Below are positions 15,501 through 24,243 of a stretch of DNA of 64,000 bases, one piece after another. Source of the stretch: a virus; the IMG/VR virus record IMGVR_UViG_3300033141_002949, positions 1 through 64,000 of that record; one strand, 5' to 3'. How positions within the stretch are numbered: position 1 is the stretch's first letter; each line of letters starts with the position of its first letter. Under the pieces are notes generated by a model. The model was given only the letters and a program-made list of their open reading frames with translations. It was not told the DNA's origin and searched no databases. The position numbers were made by a program, and so were the translations under genes.

Positions 15501-17233
15501 TCGTCTGCGGCTTTGATGGCATAAGAGGTCGCGGTGATCTCTCCGCCGTCGATCAGCCCAGCGGACTGCGTGATGTTCGCCCAGTGTTGGAAGTACTTAT
15601 AGGTCGGAGTATTGATCCACTCCATGACCACGTTGCCTCGGATCTCGTTGCTCACGTCCAGGCTGCCCGTGATAAGGAGATCCTCACCGCTGGGTGTGAT
15701 GGTCAAGTCACCGGTGTTGCCAACCGTGAACTGGGCGTAGTTGTCCGCGTCATAGGCTAGCCGGAGTTGCTCGTCAGTCTTGATAAGATGCAGCTTGGCC
15801 GAGGCTGCGTAGGCACCGGATACGATGTCCACAGCGGCCTCCCCAATGCCCCCGATGACCGCCGTGTTGCTGGCCGTAACAGCAGCCCGGTAGCCGATGG
15901 CGATGCTCTTGGACACGTCGCCGCTGGGATCGCCCCAGCCGGCCCAACCCGCGCCGGCCTGAAAACCGATGTAAGTGTTGTGCTGGCCGGTCGCCACGGC
16001 GTTCGCGCCGGCCATGTACCCGATCATGACGTTGCCGGGGCCGCTGGTCACGTCCTCACCGGCTTCGCTGCCGACGAAAGTGCCATAGCCGGCGGTTGTC
16101 TCCCCGCCGGCCATATGGCCAACAGCGGTATTCTTCTCACTGTATCCTGTGACACTCCCGAGTGCATAATCGCCAATAGCAACGTTGTAGTCCCCTGTGG
16201 TGAGACTATACAGTGCCATATCGCCGACAGCGACATTATCGGAGCCGTACTCAAGGCTGAACAATGCCCACGGCCCTACGCCAACATTGTACTCTGAGAG
16301 TGGATTGTTGACCCATCGCAATGCTTGATAGCCGATACCGACGTTGAACGAACCATCACTGGCCCTGGACATAGCCTCAGGGCCTATGGCCGTATTGTAG
16401 TCTCCGTCTTCCAGGTTCCGTCCCGCATCGTAACCGATAGCCACATTGCCGGTGCCGGCGGTCGCATTGAGCAAGGAGAAAGCGCCTACGGCGACGTTCT
16501 GGTCACCGTCCAGAAGGGAGCCGCCCGCTGAGCGCCCCACGGCGGTGTTGTCGCTGCCAGTGGTAAGAGCGGAGAGTGCGTTGCCGCCCAGAGCCGTGTT
16601 CCAGATACCCGTCGTGACCTTCTGTCCGGCGTGATAACCCACAGCCACGTTGTACTCGCCGCTGGTCAGGTCCTGTAACACCTCGCCGCCGATGCCCACG
16701 TTGAACTGGGCATTGATGCTGTGGGAGAAGTTGCCAGCGTTATAGCCCCAGAATACGTTGCGAGACTCGAACTCGTGGAAGAGCCGCATCCGTGTCCAGC
16801 TATAGTCGCTGGGGCCGCCGCGAGCAACGAAAAATTGCTGGCCGTTGAGCACGTCTACCAGATAACCGTTATTGGTGATCGTCCCAGTCACTTGACAATC
16901 ACGCAGTGTAGCATCCCAGCCCACTGTGACAGCACCATCGATGACAGTATTGTGTAGCCCCTGGCCAACCACCTCCACACCATCAGGTATCGTGACGTTC
17001 TCCGCAAATGTCCCTGACAACGCCCAAATCGTGTCCCCCGCGCTGGCTGCTGCACATGCTTCGCCAATGGACGAAAACTGTGCAAATGAAGAGCCGTCTG
17101 CGTAGAACAACAAAACACGGTCGGAAATTGCAGGAGGTAAATCCTCAGAACGCTCGTAGGCCTCTCGCACCTCCAACTTGCGGATGCGGCGTTCCAACTC
17201 ACGGAACCTGGTCCCTATGATGTCGGTCGTCAT
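12521..17233 (-). CDS. Long tail fibre protein with YadA-head-like repeats
   Basis: 1570 residues. A short N-terminal coiled coil (FRELERRIRKLEVREAYERS) would join it to the tail. Residues 60-150 look like a right-handed beta-helix. About 160-460 is a run of imperfect repeats of the type G..N.A.G..A (for example SGEYNVAVGYHAGQKVTTG), as in trimeric adhesin heads. The second half holds two copies of a unit ending ERLGIGMAP.NALDVTG (near residues 1015 and 1265) and HAxLTN-type linkers. No chaperone (S74) domain is visible at the C-terminus. It should be a trimeric receptor-binding fibre. It overlaps the next tail gene by 4 bases. Confidence 0.85.
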   Translation of the reverse strand: MTTDIIGTRFRELERRIRKLEVREAYERSEDLPPAISDRVLLFYADGSSFAQFSSIGEACAAASAGDTIWALSGTFAENVTIPDGVEVVGQGLHNTVIDGAVTVGWDATLRDCQVTGTITNNGYLVDVLNGQQFFVARGGPSDYSWTRMRLFHEFESRNVFWGYNAGNFSHSINAQFNVGIGGEVLQDLTSGEYNVAVGYHAGQKVTTGIWNTALGGNALSALTTGSDNTAVGRSAGGSLLDGDQNVAVGAFSLLNATAGTGNVAIGYDAGRNLEDGDYNTAIGPEAMSRASDGSFNVGIGYQALRWVNNPLSEYNVGVGPWALFSLEYGSDNVAVGDMALYSLTTGDYNVAIGDYALGSVTGYSEKNTAVGHMAGGETTAGYGTFVGSEAGEDVTSGPGNVMIGYMAGANAVATGQHNTYIGFQAGAGWAGWGDPSGDVSKSIAIGYRAAVTASNTAVIGGIGEAAVDIVSGAYAASAKLHLIKTDEQLRLAYDADNYAQFTVGNTGDLTITPSGEDLLITGSLDVSNEIRGNVVMEWINTPTYKYFQHWANITQSAGLIDGGEITATSYAIKAADDVANTFKIAGDVTAYFTNGVVFTVSGSTGNDGDYTTVGDSIYDAEDDDTTITVANVPDGTDDGSIADGRVDVGAVKAMVKRTDDEIDGVIAFIDCPAVTHLALTDEKVNWIYGTSAGTIEVTDDETSINRMTEFIIGRVFRSGTELHILQSGGYLYNTLQRLHKRIRDARRVERVSGAIIADEGSLHFSLTEGVLYSGLERFTTDAFDTSGADRFRAWYHDGAGNWTFTARDQATIDNVNYDTGTGLAPLAPNRYGIHWVFLHHDGHVDTVYGRDSYKLYDAEIAPLPDIPDICSEFATLVAKIIVFKNDTELTAVESAFEVLFPTTTPVHHDDLAGVTANQHHTQVHDVVGGDHTLTGPALSVVGATAPNTIGLLTPSANPGANSALLKSDANGYLQLERLGIGMAPTNALDVTGNIGVTGTVDGVDIAGLKASYDAHDHSAGDPTQVDHANLTNVLADQHHAPVTLGAGSDPALSLVGQELTLADVLTPAEHTAIGDDAPHHPQSHVLSGPDHTESGLTVGHVLRATGATTFAWGAIQAGDLPSHNHVEADITDLDHTDVDAIHDNVAGEIVLVPEKTTPASADVLLIEDSEAGNAKKRVQIGNLPGGGTVAHDVVGAYHTVTGSALQVVGLTATDTLGLLTPSADPGAASALLKTDADGYLQLERLGIGMAPVNALDVTGAVGISDSLNIGPTALDPNVHLQVSFADADSKMLLLENTSSTVARYPGFTVADYTGTTTSHPLCALMTARGTKALPTAVPGGDTAGAFIFYAHTGTAAREVARVAAKTGPNFAEADREGRLQLLTNDGVGSWASQVVLQVTETRQTQLPATGSAAGLLIGGDAQWYRSAADVMHTPDSVVVEGGLNLGTATGAGAGDIKVSGDIVIGNTSLASSATGQFVSQTTNASHAAGEIITLPLNHGLVFVESSSAGRCALFRLDISAQVIVSGDTARFSTTKDTANKINVYWEDFAIKVQNGYSTTRSYTIHAWGR

Positions 17234-18576
17234 GGCGCGACCTCCTCAGGGCGTATCACATCGGGCCAATGTACGAGGCGAGGATACACGTGCTCTCCCC
17301 GCTCGTCAAGCAACACACGCACTTCGATGATCCTGAAATCGTAGTATACGTCATCGTAGTGCACCGTAACGCGGTCACCTAAGTCCCAATCTACGCCGTA
17401 CAGTGAACCTATTGTAGGAAGGGCCTCAAAGGTGAGACTTATAACGTCCTTGCGCTCGGCGAGGTAGGCGTCGGCCTGGGCCATCAGGTCCGCCGTCTGG
17501 GTGTACTGTGTGGCTTCCACCAGGCTCTCGACGAAGTTCCACGGGGAATGGTACTGCGCGTCCGTCAGGCTGTAACGACGCACGCGCTCGCGGGTGGCCC
17601 CTATACCATCGCCCAACGCGACCGCGCTGGTTACCTCGCGCGTGCGGTCCCGTACAAACTCCACCCTGTGCATGTTCCCGTTCTCTAGGGCGAATATTAC
17701 AGGGTTGTTGCCTTCAGGGTTGTCCCACCTGCGGTCCACACCGTAACTGTCGTAATATATATGAAACATGTACACATCGTCGTACCGAACCACGTCGAAA
17801 TCGAAACCTACGCCGTCGGCGTACATTTCGAGTTCTTCTGAAAGCTGCGTCCAGCGGAAGTTCAACGCCTCTGCGGGCGTCGGTCCTTCTCCCTTATTAG
17901 GTTCCACGTAGAAATAAGGCATGTTGCGCTCAGCGTCCTCCGCCGTGGTCATCTGGCGACGCACCACCTCGCGCATCACGTCGGTGAAAGTGCCGGAAAG
18001 CGTCAGAAAGTCCTGACCCACAGGGGGAACGATGATGCGGCGCTTGAGGAGGGACCGCAGATCGAACCCCTGCGAGAAAAACCGTAGAACGTCGTCTGCC
18101 CGAGGAAGCTCCGTGCCCCAACGACGGTTCAGACCATCGAAATCCTTGTACCAATCGCCCCCAGGCGGCTTGCGATGCACGACCACCAACCGGTCCAGGA
18201 TGAAATATTCCATCGGTATCTTGCTGGCCGCACCGCGCAACGTGTAAGTCCCCCAGCCGTGATGTCCAAAACCATTGATGGTGCGCGTGTACTCAAGCGT
18301 CTCGAACTCATCTATAATACTAAGCACCGTACCATCATAATCCGCGACGAACACCTGTGCGCGCCCACTGAGCTTGTCCAGCACAGGGGGAGTTGGGGCG
18401 GGAATGGATGGTCCAACAGGATGTATATCTACCTCGACGAGTACCTGCGTGGCCCGTTGCGGCTGGTCTTCAAGGTGCTCGGCTTCAACAAGTACCTGCG
18501 TGACACGTTGTGGCTGGTCCTCAAGGTGCTCGGCTTCGATTATGGTTTGGGTTACTCGCCGAGCTGGGTCAGCCAT
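17230..18576 (-). CDS. Gp37-like phage tail protein with N-terminal tandem repeats
   Basis: 448 residues. The N-terminus carries three copies of a 17-residue repeat (RVTQVLVEAEHLEDQPQ and variants). From about residue 70 the sequence fits the siphovirus ReqiPepy6 Gp37-like family: VFVADYDGTVLSIIDEFETL, LRSLLKRRIIVPP, and a C-terminal WDLGDRVTVHYDDVYYDFRI barrel. Such proteins sit at the tail tip near the distal tail protein. It overlaps both neighbouring genes. Confidence 0.75.
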   Translation of the reverse strand: MADPARRVTQTIIEAEHLEDQPQRVTQVLVEAEHLEDQPQRATQVLVEVDIHPVGPSIPAPTPPVLDKLSGRAQVFVADYDGTVLSIIDEFETLEYTRTINGFGHHGWGTYTLRGAASKIPMEYFILDRLVVVHRKPPGGDWYKDFDGLNRRWGTELPRADDVLRFFSQGFDLRSLLKRRIIVPPVGQDFLTLSGTFTDVMREVVRRQMTTAEDAERNMPYFYVEPNKGEGPTPAEALNFRWTQLSEELEMYADGVGFDFDVVRYDDVYMFHIYYDSYGVDRRWDNPEGNNPVIFALENGNMHRVEFVRDRTREVTSAVALGDGIGATRERVRRYSLTDAQYHSPWNFVESLVEATQYTQTADLMAQADAYLAERKDVISLTFEALPTIGSLYGVDWDLGDRVTVHYDDVYYDFRIIEVRVLLDERGEHVYPRLVHWPDVIRPEEVAP

Positions 18577-19577
18577 TAGGACACCTCCATACCAGCTTCG
18601 AGTGCGTTGACCTTGGCGATAGTCCAGTCGGTAGAATCAGGTGCCTGATCGAAAATCTCAGTGAAATACTTGTAAGACGTATCCACTGCTAAGTTGCCGC
18701 CCTTATAATCCGTGCTACTGTACCGCAGGACGCGCTTGAAGTTACCTGAACCGGCCGCAGCAAGCTTCACCCGAGCGAGCCACTGTACTGCGTCCACTAT
18801 GCCAGTTGTGGGTTCAAGGTCTTCCAGGGTATATGTGTCGATCTGACCTACCACGTCATCTTCCACATAGTCGATGTCGTCGTTTGGTGGCACCTCATCT
18901 ACACACTCATAGTTCGCGCCTGCACTGGGGGTAAAGTCGGTGTGCGCGCCTGCGCCATTCGGCTTGAGTCCGTAAATGCCACCGCGCCCAATCCAAGAAT
19001 TGTTCTTGGAACCCGTCGTGTCGTTTACAGCGATGTCGTCTAGGTATCCTATCCACTCGTCGCCGCCAGCAGAACCCCAACGCGCCACGCTTAGGTTGGC
19101 GTTACCAGTTTGCTGCGTATCCCCTGCAAAATCTATGACCTGAACGCCATCGAGTTTCACCGTGACTACCCCAGCGGCATCGTCGATCTTGATGTGTGCC
19201 TCAAGACACGTCCAAGCATTCAAGGGCAACGGGCTTGAGCTAGTTGCTAATAAAGTGCTCTCATCTCCACGGTACAATCGAAGCTGACGAGTAAGCCTAT
19301 AAATATAAAGAGATATCTGAGCACCTCCAGCACTATCCCTAAACAAAAGCAACTTACGAATGCTATCGCCCGTCCCACCCTTATAGTAGATGCCCGCGCG
19401 CAGAAAAATTTCACTAGGATCTCCTGGAATATCGTGATAAACCTCTTTACCGTATCCGCCCACATACGCAGAATAGACACCAGTTCGGACCGTCTCGGAA
19501 CTGATTACCGCGTTGGTTGAAGGTAGCACCACATCCAAACTGCCTGCCTCGAACCCCGTCATAAAAATCCTAGCCAC
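18576..19577 (-). CDS. Concanavalin A/LamG-like tail protein
   Basis: 333 residues. The first 210 read as a jelly-roll lectin-like beta sandwich (AYVGGYGKEVYHD, LNAWTCLEAHIKIDDAAGVV, DEWIGYLDDIAVND), and the remainder is a second beta-rich domain. Lectin-like domains in this position usually bind host glycans. It is encoded between the Gp37-like and another tip gene. Confidence 0.7.
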   Translation of the reverse strand: MARIFMTGFEAGSLDVVLPSTNAVISSETVRTGVYSAYVGGYGKEVYHDIPGDPSEIFLRAGIYYKGGTGDSIRKLLLFRDSAGGAQISLYIYRLTRQLRLYRGDESTLLATSSSPLPLNAWTCLEAHIKIDDAAGVVTVKLDGVQVIDFAGDTQQTGNANLSVARWGSAGGDEWIGYLDDIAVNDTTGSKNNSWIGRGGIYGLKPNGAGAHTDFTPSAGANYECVDEVPPNDDIDYVEDDVVGQIDTYTLEDLEPTTGIVDAVQWLARVKLAAAGSGNFKRVLRYSSTDYKGGNLAVDTSYKYFTEIFDQAPDSTDWTIAKVNALEAGMEVS

Positions 19578-19638
19578 CTATACCTCCCTCACCGGTGCTG
19601 TACTAAGGATAACATTCCGCCTTCAACGCACTCCCATG

Positions 19639-20520
19639 TTACAAAACACCGTCCAATGCACTCCGCACTGGCACGAAGAGCACCGTCAGACGACGATCCA
19701 CCATGTTCGCCGAGTCGGGGTCCGGCACGGTGGCGCGCCAGATTTGCCCTTTGATCGTGCGTGAGCCATACGTGATCTGCATGGCCCAATGCGCTGTGAA
19801 GTGGTTGTACCCTACCGTGTCCAATATAGCGGAGTGCGTCTCCTCCACCGCGCCGTTCAGATCCACACGGAAGGCCACACGACCGCCGCTGCCGGACACT
19901 GGGCCGTCAAACGTGCAGCTCAACCAGACCAGGATGATACCATCCCACGGGACGTACTTGGTGATGGAGCAGTCGGCAATGTCCGTCCACGTCTCCGTAG
20001 GTAGGTTGGCGGACAGGCTCCAATTGGAGGTCGCGCCGCTGCCCACAGGGGTGGGTTCAAAAAGGCCCTTGATGCGCTCATCGGTGAGCGTTATATTACC
20101 GCCGGTTGTAATCGACACCTGCCAGAGGGCAATCTCCCACAGAACGCCCGCGTTCTGCGTCAGCGCGGGAGCGCCGGTGCCCTCAGATGGATTTTGCAAG
20201 TGCGCCAACCGTATTTCCTGTGCGGCATAGTCGGAGCGCAGGACGATGCGGTCTATGCGAGTGCTCACGCTGGGCGTGGGAACGGAAAAGTCTGTGTTGT
20301 CATCCGTCTCACACACTCGTCCCCAAATCTGGCCTGCGCCATTCGTGACGCGCACAGTGTTGGCCGCCGGTACGGAGGCGTTCCAACCCCAAAACACACC
20401 ACCGGGAAAGGAGGCATGTGTATTCCAAGTGTTCCGCACGTAGTGCGTAAAGACCTCAGCGGAGTAGGGACCGCAATCTCCCAACGCATCTCCATCCCAC
20501 GGGAGGCTTATCGTAGTCAT
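19639..20520 (-). CDS. Tail tip/baseplate-associated structural protein
   Basis: 293 residues. The N-terminal 150 (LPWDGDALGDCGPYSAEVF...FWGWNASVPAANTVRVTNGAGQ..G...DTDN-like) resemble upper baseplate or receptor-binding accessory proteins of siphoviruses: a segment binding tail, then a beta domain listing per-residue coordinates (STRIDRIVLRSD). Position next to the distal tail gene agrees. The exact role is uncertain. Confidence 0.6.
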   Translation of the reverse strand: MTTISLPWDGDALGDCGPYSAEVFTHYVRNTWNTHASFPGGVFWGWNASVPAANTVRVTNGAGQIWGRVCETDDNTDFSVPTPSVSTRIDRIVLRSDYAAQEIRLAHLQNPSEGTGAPALTQNAGVLWEIALWQVSITTGGNITLTDERIKGLFEPTPVGSGATSNWSLSANLPTETWTDIADCSITKYVPWDGIILVWLSCTFDGPVSGSGGRVAFRVDLNGAVEETHSAILDTVGYNHFTAHWAMQITYGSRTIKGQIWRATVPDPDSANMVDRRLTVLFVPVRSALDGVL

Positions 20521-20521
20521 G

Positions 20522-21415
20522 TTACACTCCTATCCAGCGTTCGTACCATTCCATATGAACGTTTGAATCTGCACCTGTGCCAAAAGCAGATACCTGCAAC
20601 TGTGTGTCCTCACCGCTCTCCCTGTTGGGTTGCAGGTAAAAGTCCATCATGACAGACTCCGGCGTGAGCGCCCAATAGATGTTCCCCCGCGTGCTGGACA
20701 CTACGCTCCTGTGAGGAAATAGCGTTCTGATAGTGACGACCTCCCCGCGAGCTATGCTAGTATTCAGTTGCAGGACAGCCCCCGTCGAGAGGTTGTGAAT
20801 CGCTGGGCTGGTCATTGGACCGGTCAGCGTGATCGTAGGATACGCCGGCCATGTGCCGTTTATCGTCACGGTCTTCAGGTCGCTGATATGTGTAGCGCCA
20901 TGGAAGATGATCGGGAACGTGGCAGGGAACACCAACTCGGTGATCACGATTGGCTCCTCGGCCCAAAGCAGTTCCCTACGCTCGCCGAACCACACGGGAT
21001 CGTCCACCTGAAAGCGCAGTGCAAGCCGCTGTTGACGTGGACTCCCTGAGGTCCCCAGGTCCCCTTCCGCCCCCGCGTCATAGTACACATCGTGCAGGGC
21101 CATGATGCGCCCGTCGGGGTAATGCAGCTCCAACTGTAAAGCGCCCACACGAGGATTCAACAACTCTATGAGGTTCTGCCGTAAGCGCCACAGGTGCTCG
21201 CGGGAGCAGGCGTCCAGGACGACCGTCAGAGTGACCAAACGGGGCTGTAGGTAGAAATTATCAAATGACACACCGTGCTGAAACGGTGCCCGCACGACAT
21301 TGTGCGCTATAGGGGGCATCCCGATGCCGCTCATGGACACCAGCGCCGTGGGCGCCGTGAAGTAGACCCGCCCGTTCGCTGAATCCCGCAGTTTGAAGAA
21401 CTCGCCGTTATACAT
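20522..21415 (-). CDS. Distal tail protein (Dit-like)
   Basis: 297 residues. The N-terminal part (GMPPIAHNVVRAPFQHGVSF, LQPRLVTLTVVLDA, LWRLRQNLIELLNPR) is the split-barrel pattern of siphovirus Dit proteins, which form the hexameric hub at the tail end, followed by a galectin-like C-terminal half. It is encoded right after the tape measure, as usual. I chose ATG 21415, preceded by GTGGGG, over GTG 21427. Confidence 0.75.
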   Translation of the reverse strand: MYNGEFFKLRDSANGRVYFTAPTALVSMSGIGMPPIAHNVVRAPFQHGVSFDNFYLQPRLVTLTVVLDACSREHLWRLRQNLIELLNPRVGALQLELHYPDGRIMALHDVYYDAGAEGDLGTSGSPRQQRLALRFQVDDPVWFGERRELLWAEEPIVITELVFPATFPIIFHGATHISDLKTVTINGTWPAYPTITLTGPMTSPAIHNLSTGAVLQLNTSIARGEVVTIRTLFPHRSVVSSTRGNIYWALTPESVMMDFYLQPNRESGEDTQLQVSAFGTGADSNVHMEWYERWIGV

Positions 21416-21426
21416 AGATTTCCCCA

Positions 21427-23994
21427 CTAAATCAGCTGCGCGAGTAGCTCTATGTCCGCCTTGACGCTGGCCGGAGTCTGTACGCTTGGGTAGGTGGCCT
21501 GGACGTGGAACTCTGGACCCGTCTGCGTTATGTAGGTCGTGTTGTACGTGGGGCCGGCCATCATCGCCCCGAGGAAGCCCGTCATCGTGTCCAGCATGTT
21601 ACGCATTCTGGCCACCTCCTCAGGTTCCGGCGTGCCTCTGGGGATCACAGGTTCGAGTGTGCGCTCTTCCTCCTCGATCTCGGGCGGGTGCGGCGGCACA
21701 GGAACAGGAACGGTAACGGGGGGCGCAGGAGTTGGTGTCGGCTCCGGTAGGGGAGGCGCTGGCGGCTCCCGTGGCGGAGTAGGCACAGGGGGAGTTGGGG
21801 CGGGGGCGGGCGTCACCTCTAACGGTGCCGGCGGCTCGGGTACGGAGGGAAGTTCCGGATACTCTTCGGCGAACTTCTTAAGCTCTTCGATGTACGCCTC
21901 CATTGCCAGGCGCGTGCGCTCCGCAGCTTTGGCGCGTTCCTCCTCCAAGTCGAGCAGATTTCGTAGATGCTCTTCTTGTTCCTTTAGCATCTCAAGGTGG
22001 TCACGTTCCTTCCCCAACGTGACTGAGAGTGCACTCTGATACCTTTGTGCGAGTTCAAGGGCGCGTTCCAGACGGATGCGCTCCTCCACCTGGCGGTCCT
22101 CGGCGAGTTGCAACTCCTCGCGGGCGCGGAGGACCCGCTCGTTCTCCAAGTCGATCTGACGGTCGAGCGCTCGAAGTTGCTTGTCGAGCGCCTTCAGTTG
22201 TATCTCCGCGATGGTCTCAAGGTTTTGAATGCGTTCGCGCTCGTCCTGGAGCTGCCGCTGCATGAGGGCCAGTTCCTCTTGCTGGCGAGCAACGAGGTCC
22301 CCCTGTGCGATTTTCTGAGAGCGCAGTTCGAGAGCGCGCATAGAGCCGGCGCGCCCCAGAATCCTGTTGCGGACGTTCTCTATGAACAGCTCGTGCTCGA
22401 TGACTTGCAGTCGCGCGCGGGAGGCGTCCACGAGCTGCTGGAACTTCTCAACCTGTGCCTCTAGCGCCGCCAAGTGCATTTCGAGCCGCTCGCGCTCCAG
22501 TTCTACGAGTTCCTGAAGGTCCTCGCGCTGGCGTTGAAGTTCCCTCCGCTGTCTTTCTAATGGAATGGTGATTGCCCGCGCGCTCGCTTCGACACGTCGC
22601 AGGTTGTTCCTGAGGGGTAGCAGCGCATCGTCCAGTGCGTCTATCTGCGCCTGCCAAGCTCTAGTAGCGTCGGCAGCTCTCTCGACTTGGCGTTCCAAAT
22701 CGGCTATGCCCGCCTCTGCTAAGCGCACCCACGTGCGTGCGTCCTGCCAAAGCTGCGTCATTCGGTCGATAATCGGCGATGTAACGGCTATCTTCTCCAG
22801 GGGGATTTCCATTATTTTATCAAAAGCAGAGCGCGCACGTTGCGCTGCCGCCGCCGTGAGGTCCAGGCTGCCGGCCAGATCGTCCGCTGCCCTAGCCGAG
22901 TTGCGTGCCCAGGCGACGAAACCTGCCGTGACCAAGGCGACTACCGCAGCCACCAGCGCAGCCACCCAACCACCCGAAATACCTAAGGCGCCCGCCAACT
23001 TAGTCAGGAACGGCAGCGCCCCTGCCAACGCTTTGATCGCAAGGACAGTCTTGGTGATAGCGAACGCTACCGAGGCGATGGTGCCCGCTGCTGCCGTAGT
23101 TACGGCGACCGTGGCGATGAAGTCGGTGATCAACTCCTTCGTCTCAGGGGAGAGCTGTTCCAAATTCTCCAACAGGTCTGCGAAGGCGCCCACAACCTTC
23201 GCCGCCGCCGGGAGTAGTTGCTCGCCGAGACTCTTACGTATCTCCTCAGATGCTGTAGCTACGCGCTCCATCTGGTAGGCCAACTGGTCCTGAGTCTCCG
23301 CGTGCGCGCCGGAGACGCGCACGGCCTGCTCCATGGTGTAGTTGTACACGGCCTGCTGGCGCTCGGCCAGCGTCAGCTCAGAGGTCTTCTTGTCCAACGC
23401 ACGTGCAGCACGGTTGTAGACATCCTCTGCACGCACAGCGATGCCCACTGCACGCAGCCCCTCTGCGTTGCCCGATATATAGGCTTGTGTGAGGGCCGTC
23501 AAAACGGCGATGCGTTCCTGGTCGTAAGCTGTCGCTATGTCGTTGGCCGCCGCCGCCAGCTCGATTGCATGTGTGGCCTCCAACTGCGCGCCTATGAGAC
23601 TATTGATAACCGTATGCGCCTCACGGGAGGTGTACAGCTGCTCCCGCATACTCGCTACGATCTTATCAATAGTCTCGGCGCTCACACCGTTGATCAAAGC
23701 CATGACGCGCGTCGCCGTAGTCAAACTCTCGGCGTCCTTGGCCGCGCTCAAAAACGACGTAGACAACGCGGCCGCAGCCGCACCAACGGCCATAAGGGTG
23801 CCGCCCAGGAGCGCGGCACCACGCGCGGCAGCGCGCATGGCGGTCTCCGTGTCGACGGCCTCCCCCATCCTCTTCGCTATAGACTCGACGCGGCGAAGGC
23901 CAGACTCCACGGCGGCGACGCCCAAGAGCTGTAGTTGTAGTCCCACGAACGGCACGGCCATACCCGCCGTGCCTGGTAAACTACGTCCTAACAC
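21427..23994 (-). CDS. Tape measure protein
   Basis: 855 residues. Alanine-rich helices fill the N-terminal 280. Hydrophobic segments at about 285-370 (FIATVAVTTAAAGTIASVAF and GGWVAALVAAVVALVTAGFV) may insert in the host membrane. A long coiled coil spans about 420-720. A proline-rich stretch (PEPTPTPAPPVTVPVPVPP) precedes the C-terminal 60. By the common 0.15 nm per residue rule the tail would be near 130 nm. The start is GTG 23994, immediately after the TAA of the chaperone frame and preceded by AAGGAAG. No lysozyme or peptidase domain is visible. Confidence 0.9.
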   Translation of the reverse strand: MLGRSLPGTAGMAVPFVGLQLQLLGVAAVESGLRRVESIAKRMGEAVDTETAMRAAARGAALLGGTLMAVGAAAAALSTSFLSAAKDAESLTTATRVMALINGVSAETIDKIVASMREQLYTSREAHTVINSLIGAQLEATHAIELAAAANDIATAYDQERIAVLTALTQAYISGNAEGLRAVGIAVRAEDVYNRAARALDKKTSELTLAERQQAVYNYTMEQAVRVSGAHAETQDQLAYQMERVATASEEIRKSLGEQLLPAAAKVVGAFADLLENLEQLSPETKELITDFIATVAVTTAAAGTIASVAFAITKTVLAIKALAGALPFLTKLAGALGISGGWVAALVAAVVALVTAGFVAWARNSARAADDLAGSLDLTAAAAQRARSAFDKIMEIPLEKIAVTSPIIDRMTQLWQDARTWVRLAEAGIADLERQVERAADATRAWQAQIDALDDALLPLRNNLRRVEASARAITIPLERQRRELQRQREDLQELVELERERLEMHLAALEAQVEKFQQLVDASRARLQVIEHELFIENVRNRILGRAGSMRALELRSQKIAQGDLVARQQEELALMQRQLQDERERIQNLETIAEIQLKALDKQLRALDRQIDLENERVLRAREELQLAEDRQVEERIRLERALELAQRYQSALSVTLGKERDHLEMLKEQEEHLRNLLDLEEERAKAAERTRLAMEAYIEELKKFAEEYPELPSVPEPPAPLEVTPAPAPTPPVPTPPREPPAPPLPEPTPTPAPPVTVPVPVPPHPPEIEEEERTLEPVIPRGTPEPEEVARMRNMLDTMTGFLGAMMAGPTYNTTYITQTGPEFHVQATYPSVQTPASVKADIELLAQLI

Positions 23995-24243
23995 TTATGG
24001 CTTCCTTCCTTGCCTCGGCTGCATTTTCCGCCTTAACACGGTGGACAACTTTTGCTGCGCCCGAAAATGCGCCACACACATCGCCCTCTCGTGGGGCGGC
24101 AACGACATGAACCTCCCATACTCCATATGAGAGAACCGCGCGGCCTCTCGCATCTCCCAGAGGTAACTGAACCGCACCTCCGGCTCGGGGTCTCTAGGCG
24201 GTGGAAGCGCCTCCAAAGCGCTATCCAACGGCTCTCCGTCCAC
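23995..24243 (-). CDS. Tail assembly chaperone, downstream frame (T-like)
   Basis: An 82-residue frame between the chaperone G-like gene and the tape measure. Content is helical and charged (FSYLWEMREAARFSHMEYGRF). It overlaps the upstream gene by 23 bases in the +1 frame. Its only start, GTG 24243, has no ribosome site, so it is probably made as a fusion through ribosomal frameshifting, as in lambda G-GT, but with a +1 or -2 shift. It would then bind the tape measure during tail assembly. Confidence 0.7.
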   Translation of the reverse strand: MDGEPLDSALEALPPPRDPEPEVRFSYLWEMREAARFSHMEYGRFMSLPPHERAMCVAHFRAQQKLSTVLRRKMQPRQGRKP

